Source of the DNA: Pseudomonas paralactis
Lineage (GTDB): Bacteria > Pseudomonadota > Gammaproteobacteria > Pseudomonadales > Pseudomonadaceae
Assembly (NCBI RefSeq): GCF_001439735.1
Contig: NZ_JYLN01000016.1
Coordinates: 1 to 61,665 of the forward strand
DNA length: 61,665 nt
Direction: 5' to 3'
Translations under genes and position numbers: made by a program
The notes under the pieces: model-generated
Told to the model about the DNA's origin: nothing
What the model saw: the letters and a program-made list of their open reading frames with translations, nothing else
Database searches by the model: none
Shown: in pieces, positions 16,827 to 25,147 of the stretch
How positions within the stretch are numbered: position 1 is the stretch's first letter
Layout: every line of letters begins with the position of its first letter

Positions 16827-18356
16827 GTGGAGCGTATATCCATGCGTAAAATCCGAGAGGTACTACGCCTAAAGTTCGACGCCGGCCTGTCCGTGCGCAA
16901 GATCGCCACCAACCTTCGCATCAGCAGTGGCAGCGCCGGCAACTACCTGCATCGCTTCAACGCTTGCGGGCTGACCTGGCCGACGGCGTTGTCGGATGCC
17001 GAACTGGAACGCTGTCTGTTCCCGCCAGCGCCGACGGTTCCCAGCGATCAACGTCCGATGCCGGACTGGGCTCATGTCCATGCCGAACTGCGGCGTCCCG
17101 GCGTCACCCTGGCCCTGCTTTGGCAAGAGTATCGACTCAGCCATCCGCAAGGCTTCCAGTACAGCTGGTTCTGCGAGCATTACCGCCTCTGGGCCGCCAA
17201 GGTCGACGTGGTCATGCGCCAGGAACACCGTGCCGGCGAAAAGCTGTTTGTCGATTACGCTGGCCAGACCGTGCCAGTCATTGATCGGCGAACCGGCGAG
17301 ATCCGCCAAACGCAGATCTTCGTCGCCGTCCTCGGCGCGTCCAGCTACACCTTTGCCGAGGCCACTTGGTCGCAGAAACTGCCCGACTGGCTGGGCTCGC
17401 ACGTGCGCTGCTTCGCCTTTTTCGGCGGTACATCGCAGATCCTGGTACCGGACAATCTGCGCAGCGGCGTTACCAAAGCGCATCGTTACGAGCCTGACAT
17501 CAATCCCAGTTACCGCGACCTGGCCGAGCATTACGGCGTGGCCGTATTGCCTGCCAGATCCCGCAAGCCTCGGGACAAAGCCAAGGTCGAAGTCGGCGTG
17601 CAAGTGGTCGAGCGCTGGATCCTGGCAGTGCTGCGCAACCGCCAGTTCTTCTCGCTGGGCGAACTCAACACGGCAATTGGACTGCTGCTGGATCGACTCA
17701 ATCAGAAACCCTTCAAGAAGCTGCCCGGCTCACGCCGGTCGGTCTTCGAGACCATCGACCAACCCGCGCTGCAACCGCTGCCGGAACACCCGTACGTCTA
17801 CGCCGAATGGAAAAAGGTACGAGTACACATCGACTACCACGTCGAGGTCGACGGCCATTACTACTCGGTGCCGTATCAGCTGGTGAAGCACCAACTCGAA
17901 GTGCGGCTGACGGCGCAGACCGTTGAATGCTTCCACGCCAATCAGCGCGTGGCCAGCCATCTGCGCTCGGCACATAAAGGCCGCCACACCACCCAAACCG
18001 AGCACATGCCCAAGAGCCACCGCGAACATGCCGAGTGGACACCGCAACGGCTGATCCGCTGGGCCGAGCAGACCGGCCCGAACACGGCTGGCGTCATCGC
18101 CCACATCCTCGAACGCCGAATCCATCCGCAGCACGGTTTCCGCGCCTGCCTGGGCATCCTGCGCCTGAGCAGACAGCACGGCGAAGAGCGGCTGGAAGCC
18201 GCTTGCCAGCGTGCGCTGGCGCTGGGCGCATGCAGTTACAAAAGCCTCGAATCGATCCTGCGCCAAGGCTTGGAACGGCTGCCGCTGACCCAGCAAAACC
18301 TGCCACTGCTGCCCGAAGAGCACATCAACCTGCGTGGCCCCGACTACTACCACTGA
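16827..18356 (+). CDS. istA: IS21-family transposase IstA
   Basis: This 509-residue transposase has an N-terminal HTH (MRKIREVLRLKFDAGLSVRKIA) and an RNase H-like integrase core with DDE acids. The first Asp is in KLFVDYAGQTVPV near residue 147, the second in LVPDNLRSGV near 209, and a Glu lies in KAKVEVGVQVVERW near 256. A C-terminal beta-barrel-like domain follows (HVEVDGHYYSVPYQLV). The frame opens at GTG 16827, but ATG 16842 is as likely a start. IstB follows after 19 bp. Confidence 0.95.
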   Translation: MERISMRKIREVLRLKFDAGLSVRKIATNLRISSGSAGNYLHRFNACGLTWPTALSDAELERCLFPPAPTVPSDQRPMPDWAHVHAELRRPGVTLALLWQEYRLSHPQGFQYSWFCEHYRLWAAKVDVVMRQEHRAGEKLFVDYAGQTVPVIDRRTGEIRQTQIFVAVLGASSYTFAEATWSQKLPDWLGSHVRCFAFFGGTSQILVPDNLRSGVTKAHRYEPDINPSYRDLAEHYGVAVLPARSRKPRDKAKVEVGVQVVERWILAVLRNRQFFSLGELNTAIGLLLDRLNQKPFKKLPGSRRSVFETIDQPALQPLPEHPYVYAEWKKVRVHIDYHVEVDGHYYSVPYQLVKHQLEVRLTAQTVECFHANQRVASHLRSAHKGRHTTQTEHMPKSHREHAEWTPQRLIRWAEQTGPNTAGVIAHILERRIHPQHGFRACLGILRLSRQHGEERLEAACQRALALGACSYKSLESILRQGLERLPLTQQNLPLLPEEHINLRGPDYYH

Positions 18357-18375
18357 CCTGAAAAGGAGCATCAAG

Positions 18376-19131
18376 ATGCTACCCAACCCGACTCTGGACA
18401 AGCTGCAAACCCTGCGGCTGCACGGCATGATCAAAGCGCTGAGCGAGCAACACGCAACGCCCGACATCAGCGATCTCAGCTTCAACGAACGCCTTGGCCT
18501 GATGGTCGACCGCGAACTGACCGAGCGTGAAGATGCTCGGCTGACCACTCGCCTCAAATCCGCGAGACTACGCCACAACGCCTGCTTGGAAGATATCGAT
18601 TACCGCAGCCCACGCGGCCTGGACAAGGCCCTGATCCTGCAACTCGGTAGCGGCCAATGGCTGCGTGACGGCCTGAACCTGATCATCGGCGGCCCGACAG
18701 GCGTAGGCAAAACGTGGCTCGCCTGCGCGCTGGCCCATAAGGCTTGCCGGGACGGTTACAGCGTGCGTTATCTGCGTCTGCCTCGCTTGATGGAAGAACT
18801 GGGCCTGGCCCACGGCGACGGTCGCTTCGCCAAACTCATGGCGGGTTATGCCAAGACCGATCTGTTGATCCTGGACGACTGGGGCCTTGCACCGTTTACC
18901 GCCGCGCAGCGGCGCGACATGCTGGAACTGCTGGACGACCGTTACGGAAACCGCTCGACGCTGGTGACCAGCCAGATGCCGGTGGATAAATGGCATGCGC
19001 TGATCGGTGATCCGACCTTGGGCGATGCGATCCTCGACCGGCTGGTGCACAACGCTTACCGCATCGAACTGAAGGGCGAATCGATGCGCAAGCGCGCAAC
19101 GAAATTGACTGCAACCGGGACTTCAGACTAA
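18376..19131 (+). CDS. istB: IS21-family ATPase helper IstB
   Basis: This is a 251-residue AAA+ ATPase that assists IstA in target choice and strand transfer. Walker A is GGPTGVGKTW near residue 105, Walker B LLILDDWGL near 160, and sensor/arginine region TLVTSQMPVDKWH near 198. The N-terminal helical part (TLDKLQTLRLHGM) is typical. AAAGGAGC precedes the ATG at 18376 by 7 nt. Confidence 0.95.
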   Translation: MLPNPTLDKLQTLRLHGMIKALSEQHATPDISDLSFNERLGLMVDRELTEREDARLTTRLKSARLRHNACLEDIDYRSPRGLDKALILQLGSGQWLRDGLNLIIGGPTGVGKTWLACALAHKACRDGYSVRYLRLPRLMEELGLAHGDGRFAKLMAGYAKTDLLILDDWGLAPFTAAQRRDMLELLDDRYGNRSTLVTSQMPVDKWHALIGDPTLGDAILDRLVHNAYRIELKGESMRKRATKLTATGTSD

Positions 19132-19303
19132 CAATGCGAACCTGCGTCGCTGCGCTCCGACTGCCTGTCCAAATGATCGTGGGCTGAGTGTCCAAGTCTC
19201 GTGGAATCCGCAGTCCAAGGGGCAAGCCGAGAAAGCGTGGGACATTTCCTAGAAATTTTGACCTATTCCCAAAGATCGCTCTGTCGCTTCCTGCATTGTT
19301 CCG

Positions 19304-19382
19304 ATGATGGATTGGAACTGCTAATCCTGTAGGCCTTGCATTCCTTGCCCTGCAGAGCTGACCTGAAAGCCGCGTACCACTT
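19304..19382. other. degenerate dusA attachment-like site 1
   Basis: ATGATGGATTGGAACTG at 19304-19320 resembles the dusA sequence ATGATGGACTGGACTG at 60228. Read in the dusA frame, the preceding bases give ..CIVPMMDWN-stop, close to dusA CVAPMMDWT. GTACCACTT follows 70 bp after the core start (19374-19382); it also occurs at the integrase end and at the second copy at 21609. I interpret this as the outermost left junction of tandem dusA integrations, later separated from its neighbours by the IS21 element. The match is imperfect, so decay or an old event must be assumed. Confidence 0.55.
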
Positions 19383-20075
19383 TTGTACCAACACAACTTC
19401 CAAGCAGTGACGCCATGATCCTAACGACAGGTGGCAATCGGCCAGAAGCAGCCACTTACTGCCAGTAGAGTCAGCTTCGGACTGCTCCGTCTGCATCAAT
19501 ATCGTGGTCTGTCCCCAATTACGCGGCAAGCAATGATATGAGGTCGCGTGTGGGGACGTTTAGAAACAAGAAAGCCCGCACGGGGCGGGCTTTTTTTGGG
19601 GGGCCGACCATGTGGGAACTTGTATATGGTGCGCCGGGGGATTGAGCCCACTTGGACAAGTTCGCAGTGTCCGGCATAGCCCTACTTGGTTGGGTACCGC
19701 CTTGGCAGGGTGGTGCATTGAGCTGAAAAGCTCTGCTTCCTGCGTGACACTTCTGGGGCGCTATCGTGGGCGGACTCTGCTTATCAAGGTTACCTACGGT
19801 GGCGTTCTGCAACCTTGCTGTGATGGTGGCATCAGGACGCTCTCGGTTGCAGATTAGCTGATCGTAGTGCCCGGCTTTAGGTGGGATTTTTTTCAATAAA
19901 ATCAGTTTGTTATCTATTGTTGATAAATGTGTCATTTTTTTGGTGTGCGGTGTCCGTTGCTCACTAGTGTAATGGGGGAGCGGCTGTTGTATGATGGTCC
20001 ATTACGATTTTCTCGGCTGTCAAACGGATGGCTTGAGCTTGGTTTCTATGAAAAATCGCCTATGAGGCTTCTGAA
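19383..20075. other. mostly non-coding segment with a terminator and a minus-strand open frame of doubtful status
   Basis: It contains a half-palindrome (GGCAATCGGCCAGAAGCAG near 19432) related to the hairpin at 21181, and a terminator at 19571. A minus-strand open frame at 19519-19935 has a deduced sequence (..RLQNAT.., PGAPYTSSHMVGPPKKARPVR) of a type I have seen annotated near mobile elements in Pseudomonas, loosely like the phage Ash-type sequences. It has no ribosome site and crosses the terminator, so I do not call it a gene. The promoter of the Panacea gene should lie in 19930-20060. Confidence 0.45.
19571..19597 (+). terminator. rho-independent terminator
   Basis: AAAGCCCGC and GCGGGCTTT pair around a 5-nt loop, followed by an uninterrupted T run to 19597. 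No clear gene reads into it from the left except the IS element, so it may belong to a small transcript. Confidence 0.75.
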
Positions 20076-20681
20076 ATGACCCAGTTAAGTTCTGAATGCT
20101 TGGATTTGAAAAAGACCGGGCAGCTTGTCTATTTCTTTCTGAAAAAGGCATCAGAGCGGCAAATGCATGTCACCAAACTCCGCCTTATCAAGTGGATATA
20201 TCTTGCGGAGAGGGAGTCTTACAAAGAGTTTGGCGAGCCATTGATTAATGACAAGTTGTGCTCTTTGGAACATGGTCCCGTTCCGTCTGGCATCTTATCC
20301 ATTATTGAGGGTAAGAAAGAGAATGTATGGAAAGATATATTCTCAGTGGCTCGTGATGGCAGTCGGCATCAATATCTTCAGCTGGTGGAGAACTGTGTTT
20401 ATTCTAGTTCCGATGATCTGGATAGATTTAGCGATGCTGAAGTTCAACTGATCGAGTCTGTTTGGGCGGAATATGGCGTTTGGTCATCTAAAAGGCTAGA
20501 AACTCATCTGCACGATGCTTCTGCGTTTCCAGAATGGAATTGGAAACAAGGAGACAAAACAAATTGGATTGAGTTGGAAACTCTTCTGTCTTCTGTTGGA
20601 TTCTCAGATGATCAGATTCCTCAGGTCGTATCAAACATCGTAGCGTTTAGCTCTCCTCAAGCCACTAGCTCTGGCGTTTAA
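20076..20681 (+). CDS. Panacea-domain (DUF4065/SocA-like) antitoxin
   Basis: This 201-residue protein matches the Panacea domain: VYFFLKKASERQMHVTKLRLIKWIYLAERESY near residue 17, then LINDKLCSLEHGPVPSGI near 56, the conserved E-x-GPVP turn of the family. Panacea proteins neutralise many unrelated toxins by binding them directly, and the neighbour is usually the toxin. The next gene starts one base after this stop. Low GC compared with the host marks the segment as acquired. Confidence 0.8.
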   Translation: MTQLSSECLDLKKTGQLVYFFLKKASERQMHVTKLRLIKWIYLAERESYKEFGEPLINDKLCSLEHGPVPSGILSIIEGKKENVWKDIFSVARDGSRHQYLQLVENCVYSSSDDLDRFSDAEVQLIESVWAEYGVWSSKRLETHLHDASAFPEWNWKQGDKTNWIELETLLSSVGFSDDQIPQVVSNIVAFSSPQATSSGV

Positions 20682-20682
20682 T

Positions 20683-21093
20683 ATGACTGGTATGCAGGCT
20701 GTTGCTGTTGTGCCTTGTATCCAGGTCGGTATGGGTATATTCATTCCCAGCGGCCCGTCTGGAGAGCACCTCTTTGTTGTGATTGCGGGTATACAAGTAA
20801 TTGATGGGAAGGATAAGGTTTTGCTGGCTCCCATTGAGAGTCATCATGACAAAGCCGATTCATCGTGCTTGCTCGGTGTTGGCGATCATGAGTTCATTCG
20901 ACATCCATCTTTCGTAGGTTATCATCACTGCAGGATTGATGATGTGGAGACGCTGGAGGCGCGTTTGAGTTCCAGGTACTATCGAGTTGCAGATACTGCT
21001 GTTTCTACCCCTGTTCTAGAGAGGATTAAGTTAGGGTATAAGAGATCATCTCGAATCCCGCGACATATAAAGAATGATTGGGGTTCTCTTTAG
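20683..21093 (+). CDS. candidate toxin partner of the Panacea antitoxin
   Basis: This is a 136-residue protein of no family I recognise. The first 75 residues alternate short hydrophobic strands (VAVVPCIQVG, LFVVIAGIQVI, KVLLAPIES), which suggests a small beta-barrel. A His-rich centre follows (HHDKADSS, GDHEFIRHPSFVGYHHCRIDD) and a basic C-terminus (ERIKLGYKRSSRIPRHIKNDW). The His/Asp cluster and basic tail would suit an RNA-cleaving PemK-like or similar toxin, but that is speculation. Linkage is tight: one base separates it from the antitoxin stop. Confidence 0.6.
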   Translation: MTGMQAVAVVPCIQVGMGIFIPSGPSGEHLFVVIAGIQVIDGKDKVLLAPIESHHDKADSSCLLGVGDHEFIRHPSFVGYHHCRIDDVETLEARLSSRYYRVADTAVSTPVLERIKLGYKRSSRIPRHIKNDWGSL

Positions 21094-21180
21094 TTAGCTG
21101 AGTTTTACCTGGAAAAGCCTGTAGTATTGTCTTAAGTGCGGAAAATTGGACAGATTTATTTACTGGTCACCGTCCGCTTC

Positions 21181-21220
21181 TGGCCGATTTCTGCCGCTAG
21201 CGACTGGCAGAAATCGGCCA
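21181..21220. repeat. perfect 15-bp inverted repeat (REP-like hairpin or terminator)
   Basis: TGGCCGATTTCTGCC and GGCAGAAATCGGCCA are perfect inverse copies around a 10-bp loop, extendable by about four pairs with one mismatch. Half of the same sequence appears near 19432. It lies 87 bp after the candidate toxin gene. It lacks a T run, so it is more a repetitive palindrome than a classic terminator. Confidence 0.75.
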
Positions 21221-21290
21221 AAAGCAGACCTTCCTTAAATCTTCAAATAGCTTACAAACCAGATACCTGCACAAGTTAAGGCGAGACGGC

Positions 21291-21551
21291 ATGGCACTTT
21301 CCGAAGGCAGTATCATAAAGCTGATCACTATTGATCGAGCAGCGTTGGTACTCGCGGACTGGTTGAACTCTCGGGAGGCGGCTCCTGGAGATATCGCCGT
21401 GGTGGAAAGGATTTCAATAGGGGAGGCTGGATCCACTGTTCTCTTGTTGTGCGAGCCAGAAGCAGGGTTTCTTGAGTGGAGAGCGTCATATTTTGAGGCT
21501 GGGTTGACCTATGAAGTGCTGAGTAGCTTTCCCCATGACGTCGGCTCTTGA
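21291..21551 (+). CDS. hypothetical small protein
   Basis: An 86-residue open frame with AAGGCGAGACGGC upstream as ribosome site. It is acidic with mixed alpha/beta character (AALVLADWLNSREAAPGDIAVVERI). No family recognised. Its stop lies 58 bp before the second att-like core, so it is the last gene of the small inserted segment. Confidence 0.5.
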   Translation: MALSEGSIIKLITIDRAALVLADWLNSREAAPGDIAVVERISIGEAGSTVLLLCEPEAGFLEWRASYFEAGLTYEVLSSFPHDVGS

Positions 21552-21608
21552 ATGTCTGCTCAGGGTCGACTACTGCCGGTCGCGAGCGGATAACATCAGC
21601 CTTTTCGG

Positions 21609-21686
21609 TGATGGATTGGAACTACTAACGCTACAGACCTTGTAACACGTGACCTATAGGTCGCCATAAAAATCTCCGTACCACTT
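21609..21686. other. degenerate dusA attachment-like site 2 (probable prophage attL)
   Basis: TGATGGATTGGAACT at 21609-21623 is identical over 15 bp to site 1 at 19306 and close to dusA TGATGGACTGGACT. In the dusA frame it reads ..VMDWNY-stop. Beyond the core the two left sites stay similar (CTAA..CT..AG.CCTTG) and both have GTACCACTT about 70 bp on (here 21678-21686). This is the nearest candidate left junction to phage genes. Confidence 0.55.
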
Positions 21687-21783
21687 CTACCACTCCCCTG
21701 CCAAGCATGGTATCTCTTCGCACATATCTCCTCCGCGTATATCCGCTGCTATGCTTCATGCTTTCAGAACAAGGGCGATATTG

Positions 21784-21999
21784 ATGGCGAGCGAATATTC
21801 ACTGGCGGATGTGCTTGAAAGAATGTATGAGAACCAACTGGCGTTAGAGGCGGCAATTATGGAGCTAGCGTTATGGACGGAAGAGCGTGGCGAGTTGACG
21901 ACTGGTGGGAACGTCCGTGGTGCCCTTCAAACGCTTGGTGATAACGCAGGCTACATTAAACAAGGCTTAGCGAGGCTGAGGAAGCAGGTTAGTCCATAA
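21784..21999 (+). CDS. hypothetical prophage-edge protein
   Basis: A 71-residue, mostly helical protein (DVLERMYENQLALEAAIMELALWTEERG..., then ALQTLGDNAGYIKQGLARLRKQ). I start it at the ATG at 21784, which has AAGGG 9 nt upstream, rather than 11 codons earlier. No function recognised. It is the first gene inside the proposed attL. Confidence 0.55.
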   Translation: MASEYSLADVLERMYENQLALEAAIMELALWTEERGELTTGGNVRGALQTLGDNAGYIKQGLARLRKQVSP

Positions 22000-22139
22000 A
22001 TAAATTAATTTACAATGCGACAAGAGATTCAAACGTACCGGACGTTTGAATCTCTTCATCACCTACTTTACGAAAATTAGCCCCATCCCAACATGCACCT
22101 GAAAAAAATCCGAACAGCGTTAGCACAAGCGCTTTAGCA

Positions 22140-23918
22140 CTAGCGATACTCTATAGGATACATACCATCAAACTGGTGATTAGATTCAAGTATGAAAACT
22201 CTAAGCCTTTCCATCTGCTTTTCTAAGTCTAAGCGTTTCAAGTCAGCAACATAATTAGCTGTATAATGCTGCGCCACTTTAACCTTGTTCGCCTCTTTTA
22301 TCTCTCCTCCCTTGGTCTTGTTATACTTCAGAAGATTCGCCCATTGCCCACGGCTTTCCAGTGATTTCGCTGAAGGGTGGACAGCAAGAACAGTTGCCTC
22401 GACCAATGTTTCATCTAAGTAGTTCTCAACTTCTCGACCCTTTGTAACCCAAGCAAATCCAGGGCCAACGTCGAACTCCTGTTGCAGCCGCTGCTTAGTT
22501 AAGGACAATTTAGCATGTGCGCTAGATCTATCACTGTCAAACATTATCACCGAATGCCTGTTCAGCTTTCTAATACTTATAAAATCTTCAAGCCTTTCTT
22601 GCTCATCGCTATCCAGTGCCGACAGATGGCTAAATAGCCGGCCGCCGTAAAACATTACTGAATAGTGCACACCCTCCACAAAACTATCAACAAGGGTAGC
22701 GATCCAATAATTCAAGTAAATCCTGTCGGAAGGTCCTTCAACCCAGATAACACAGTTAGCCTGCAAAATATCGGAAGCTTTATAACCAAGATTACTACAG
22801 ATTTCTGAACGTTGCCTGGTGCTCGATATAGCCTCGACTTCAGTAGCCCCATCAACTTGAGTAACATGAAAAATCTCCGCCTCTACAGCATCTAATAGAT
22901 GCGCAGAATGAGTGGTAAAAAAATATTGATTATTAGTTTTATTATTCAGGTATGCTACCAACTTCCGCTGAAGCAAAGGGTGCAAATGCAGCTCGGGCTC
23001 TTCTATACACAATATACTATCCTCGAGCAGAGTAGCGGCCGCTGCAAGTATGATAACCTCATGCACACCGGTCCCTAAGGATTCTAGTGGCAAGGTTTTA
23101 CCGTCCATATGAACGAGTATCATATCTCGATCATGAGGTATCTCTATTGAGGCACTTAAATTTTCGAGCACATCGGATAAGAAATTATTTATTGCAGTAA
23201 ATTTTAATTTATCTTTTTGAAGTTGCAAAGTCGGGTTCTGGATTTTCGCCAAGCGTTCGATTATCCCTTCTCCGCTGAAATCCGTAGCCTCAGTTCCCGA
23301 AGCTCCTATTTTCCTGATTGCAGGAATCACTTCAATCTTTGGGATAGTGTTTGGACAATAAGCAAGCGCTAGAATTGTTTCCGGAATCCAATGATCTTTT
23401 AAATTCCCACGACCCTGTTTAGTTAAAGCCGCCCATAAAAACTGCCATTCATTGGGTTTAAGTATCCCCTCCACGTGCTCTCGATCATAAACCAAGGCAA
23501 ACCTTTTATTCAATTTTTCGTATAGATAAACGAACCACAATCTCGCCCCGTCATTAAACACTGGACTCATCAGTACTTTTTTCGCTAACTCCACATGGTG
23601 ACTAGAGCCCTCGTTGCCAATTTTCCCCCGAAGAAACTCATCAATATCAGAAAACTGCATATTAAACGCGACTCTACGATCGACCTTACCTTTCGAAATA
23701 TGCTCATCTATCGCGGACAGTTGAATAGCGTCATTTACTTTCTCGCCTTTTACTCCACGCAAAAGCGTGGGATAGTGATAAAAAAGAAAATTAATAATAT
23801 TAGATTTACCAATATTATTTTGACCTATAATAAAATTTACCTTTTTTAATGGAGCCAACTTAACTAGTTTATCACCAATACTTCGATACCCCGAAAAACC
23901 AAATCCCTTTAGCAACAT
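22140..23918 (-). CDS. OLD-family ATPase/Toprim nuclease (probable phage-exclusion protein)
   Basis: This is a 592-residue protein. The N-terminal SMC/ABC-like ATPase has Walker A GQNNIGKSN at residues 32-40, a signature-like LGTGVHEVIILA near 280, Walker B ILCIEEPELHLHP near 300 and the H-loop FFTTHSAHLLD near 327. The C-terminal Toprim domain has IWVEGPSDRIYL near 392 and an acidic VIMFDSDRSS near 460. OLD nucleases use ATP binding to control DNA cleavage, and several are anti-phage systems. There is no UvrD-like partner, so this resembles stand-alone class 1 OLD rather than Gabija. In P2 the old gene also lies in the arm next to cos. Confidence 0.85.
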   Translation of the reverse strand: MLLKGFGFSGYRSIGDKLVKLAPLKKVNFIIGQNNIGKSNIINFLFYHYPTLLRGVKGEKVNDAIQLSAIDEHISKGKVDRRVAFNMQFSDIDEFLRGKIGNEGSSHHVELAKKVLMSPVFNDGARLWFVYLYEKLNKRFALVYDREHVEGILKPNEWQFLWAALTKQGRGNLKDHWIPETILALAYCPNTIPKIEVIPAIRKIGASGTEATDFSGEGIIERLAKIQNPTLQLQKDKLKFTAINNFLSDVLENLSASIEIPHDRDMILVHMDGKTLPLESLGTGVHEVIILAAAATLLEDSILCIEEPELHLHPLLQRKLVAYLNNKTNNQYFFTTHSAHLLDAVEAEIFHVTQVDGATEVEAISSTRQRSEICSNLGYKASDILQANCVIWVEGPSDRIYLNYWIATLVDSFVEGVHYSVMFYGGRLFSHLSALDSDEQERLEDFISIRKLNRHSVIMFDSDRSSAHAKLSLTKQRLQQEFDVGPGFAWVTKGREVENYLDETLVEATVLAVHPSAKSLESRGQWANLLKYNKTKGGEIKEANKVKVAQHYTANYVADLKRLDLEKQMERLRVFILESNHQFDGMYPIEYR

Positions 23919-24291
23919 ATCACCCTCAGCCTTCTGATTAAATTATACATAACAGCTGTTCCGCTTTTTTTAGATATTTCTACAAAACATGCAGTGCATC
24001 ACCGATGATCGCTTTTGAATTGCTCGAAGTCGTATCACTCCGAACGGTGCAATAGCATTACTAGATATTTAAATTCACCCAAGCTAAGAACCAGGTTCAA
24101 ACCGCGCACTTCCGCCTGTCGCATCCTCTCGATGCCTCCAGAGGCACAGCCCCACCGACAAGCCAGCCTGATGATCGTTATTATAGTCTCGAAGTGTCTG
24201 TGCGACAGCGTTCATGCGCAACAGCTTGCGAACCTCCGCCAGCCCCAGTCCCTTGGAATTTACAGTTTTTCATGTCGACCCACGGGAAAGA

Positions 24292-24562
24292 GGTTAGGAG
24301 GGTTAGTTTTTTGCTGGTTGCCCTGAAGGCCCTGTTCCTTATGGCTTTTCGAAGGGACGGTCGGGTTAGCTTCTCGGTTAGGTCTGGTTATTTCCTAACC
24401 TTTGTCAGTGTTAAATATTCAATACTTTAATTCCTTTAAAAACAGCTAGTTACGAAAAGCTAACCTTTAACCTAACCCAACCTAACCCATCAAAGTTAGG
24501 TCTCTCCCCCAACAAATACGGGGTTTCCAAGCCGACAGACCCCCCTTCAAAGAAAACTAACC
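24292..24562. repeat. array of GGTTAG/CTAACC hexamers flanking an AT-rich core
   Basis: GGTTAG occurs at 24292, 24301, 24364 and 24376, with a variant GGTTAT at 24386. The inverse CTAACC occurs at 24395, 24460, 24472, 24482 and 24557, and AGTTAG at 24494. The forward copies lie left and most inverse copies right of an AT-rich 60-bp segment (24401-24459). Such clustering is far beyond chance in a 270-bp stretch and looks like iterons of an origin, a partition site or an operator array. Confidence 0.7.
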
Positions 24563-24911
24563 TTTTTCCCGAACCACCTACAAAATTCAGGCGTTCGTGC
24601 GTACTTATAGGCGTTGCGTAAAACATCCACCTTCGCAGGGTTTCGCAGGTTTTTGCCCCCCTCCAAACGCCGAGCAAGCGCCCAGCCTGAGCCGCCGCGA
24701 GTGGTTCGCAGGTGTGCAGAAAAAACGACCCCTTTAGCCCGCAGGCGAGGTGGGGGGACGACGGCGCGCGCCAGGTGCAGACCATCCTACCGACCGCCTG
24801 TAGCACGTCACTTCCCCGGCAACTTGTGGCACGCCACACCCCCGCACCGTAGGCGTGCGCATCGGCCCGGCGACGTGCCCTGACGCCGCCGAGCCACGAC
24901 ACGCCGGCCAA
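24450..24911 (-). CDS. doubtful open frame over the repeat array
   Basis: A 153-codon minus-strand frame that covers part of the GGTTAG array and the GC-rich stretch. Its start region has no ribosome-binding site, the deduced sequence is rich in Arg, Gly, Trp and Cys with no recognisable fold, and it ends inside the repeats. I record it because it is the only long frame in the region, but I think it is probably not translated. Confidence 0.15.
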   Translation of the reverse strand: MAGVSWLGGVRARRRADAHAYGAGVWRATSCRGSDVLQAVGRMVCTWRAPSSPHLACGLKGSFFLHTCEPLAAAQAGRLLGVWRGAKTCETLRRWMFYATPISTHERLNFVGGSGKRLVFFEGGSVGLETPYLLGERPNFDGLGWVRLKVSFS

Positions 24912-25110
24912 CGTGTCAAGGCCCCGTATTTACTGGCTGAAGCCCTGCTTTCGATTGCCGTGCCGTCACCAAAATGCTATGTTGGGATGGGTTTTTTCAC
25001 GTCGTAAAAGCGCAAACTTTCATCCTCCCCCCGCTCACTTTTTCCTCCCCTGTCCGCCTCACTGCCTACAGCTCGTCGCCTCAAATCGCGTACGTTGCAA
25101 ACCTCGATTA

Positions 25111-25126
25111 CTGTATGCGCATACAG
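25111..25126. promoter_or_regulatory. LexA-type SOS box
   Basis: CTGTATGCGCATACAG is a perfect 16-bp palindrome with the CTGT..ACAG ends and TAT/ATA steps of gamma-proteobacterial LexA boxes. It ends 21 bp before the start of the next gene, where it would overlap the promoter. Confidence 0.85.
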
Positions 25127-25147
25127 TATTTATAAGCAGTCAATAGC

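Larger units (their letters stand above)
16639..19212. mobile_element. complete IS21-family insertion sequence with 8-bp target duplication
   Basis: The element begins TGCGGATTCCACG and ends CGTGGAATCCGCA, a perfect 13-bp terminal inverted repeat with the TG..CA tips of the IS21 family. GTCCAAGG flanks both sides (16631-16638 and 19213-19220), an exact 8-bp target duplication that marks a fairly recent insertion. The left end carries several further copies of a TTGGACA-n-ATTCCACG motif (16640-16740) and the right end two, the usual multiple transposase-binding sites. Both istA and istB are intact. The target was intergenic, between DUF6124 and the first dusA att-like site. Confidence 0.95.
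23919..25110. other. 1.2-kb region without a convincing gene
   Basis: It holds the promoter side of the OLD gene, the GGTTAG array (24292-24562) and, from 24600 to 24920, a GC-rich stretch. Open frames on both strands here (for example minus 24450-24911) lack ribosome sites and have biased composition. I see no tRNA or clear terminator. Confidence 0.5.

Noticed and set aside
19213..19303. An intact original dusA 5' end left of the first att-like site
   Set aside because: The frame leading into PMMDW is broken by stops upstream and has no start or promoter that I can identify.
21560..21660. tRNA gene as attachment site
   Set aside because: No cloverleaf or T-loop pattern is visible; the similarity is to dusA, not to a tRNA.
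22140..23918. Gabija-type two-gene defence system
   Set aside because: No UvrD-like helicase gene lies next to the OLD protein.
24614..24883. Plus-strand 89-codon frame in the GC-rich stretch
   Set aside because: Arg/Pro-rich, no ribosome site, no counterpart.
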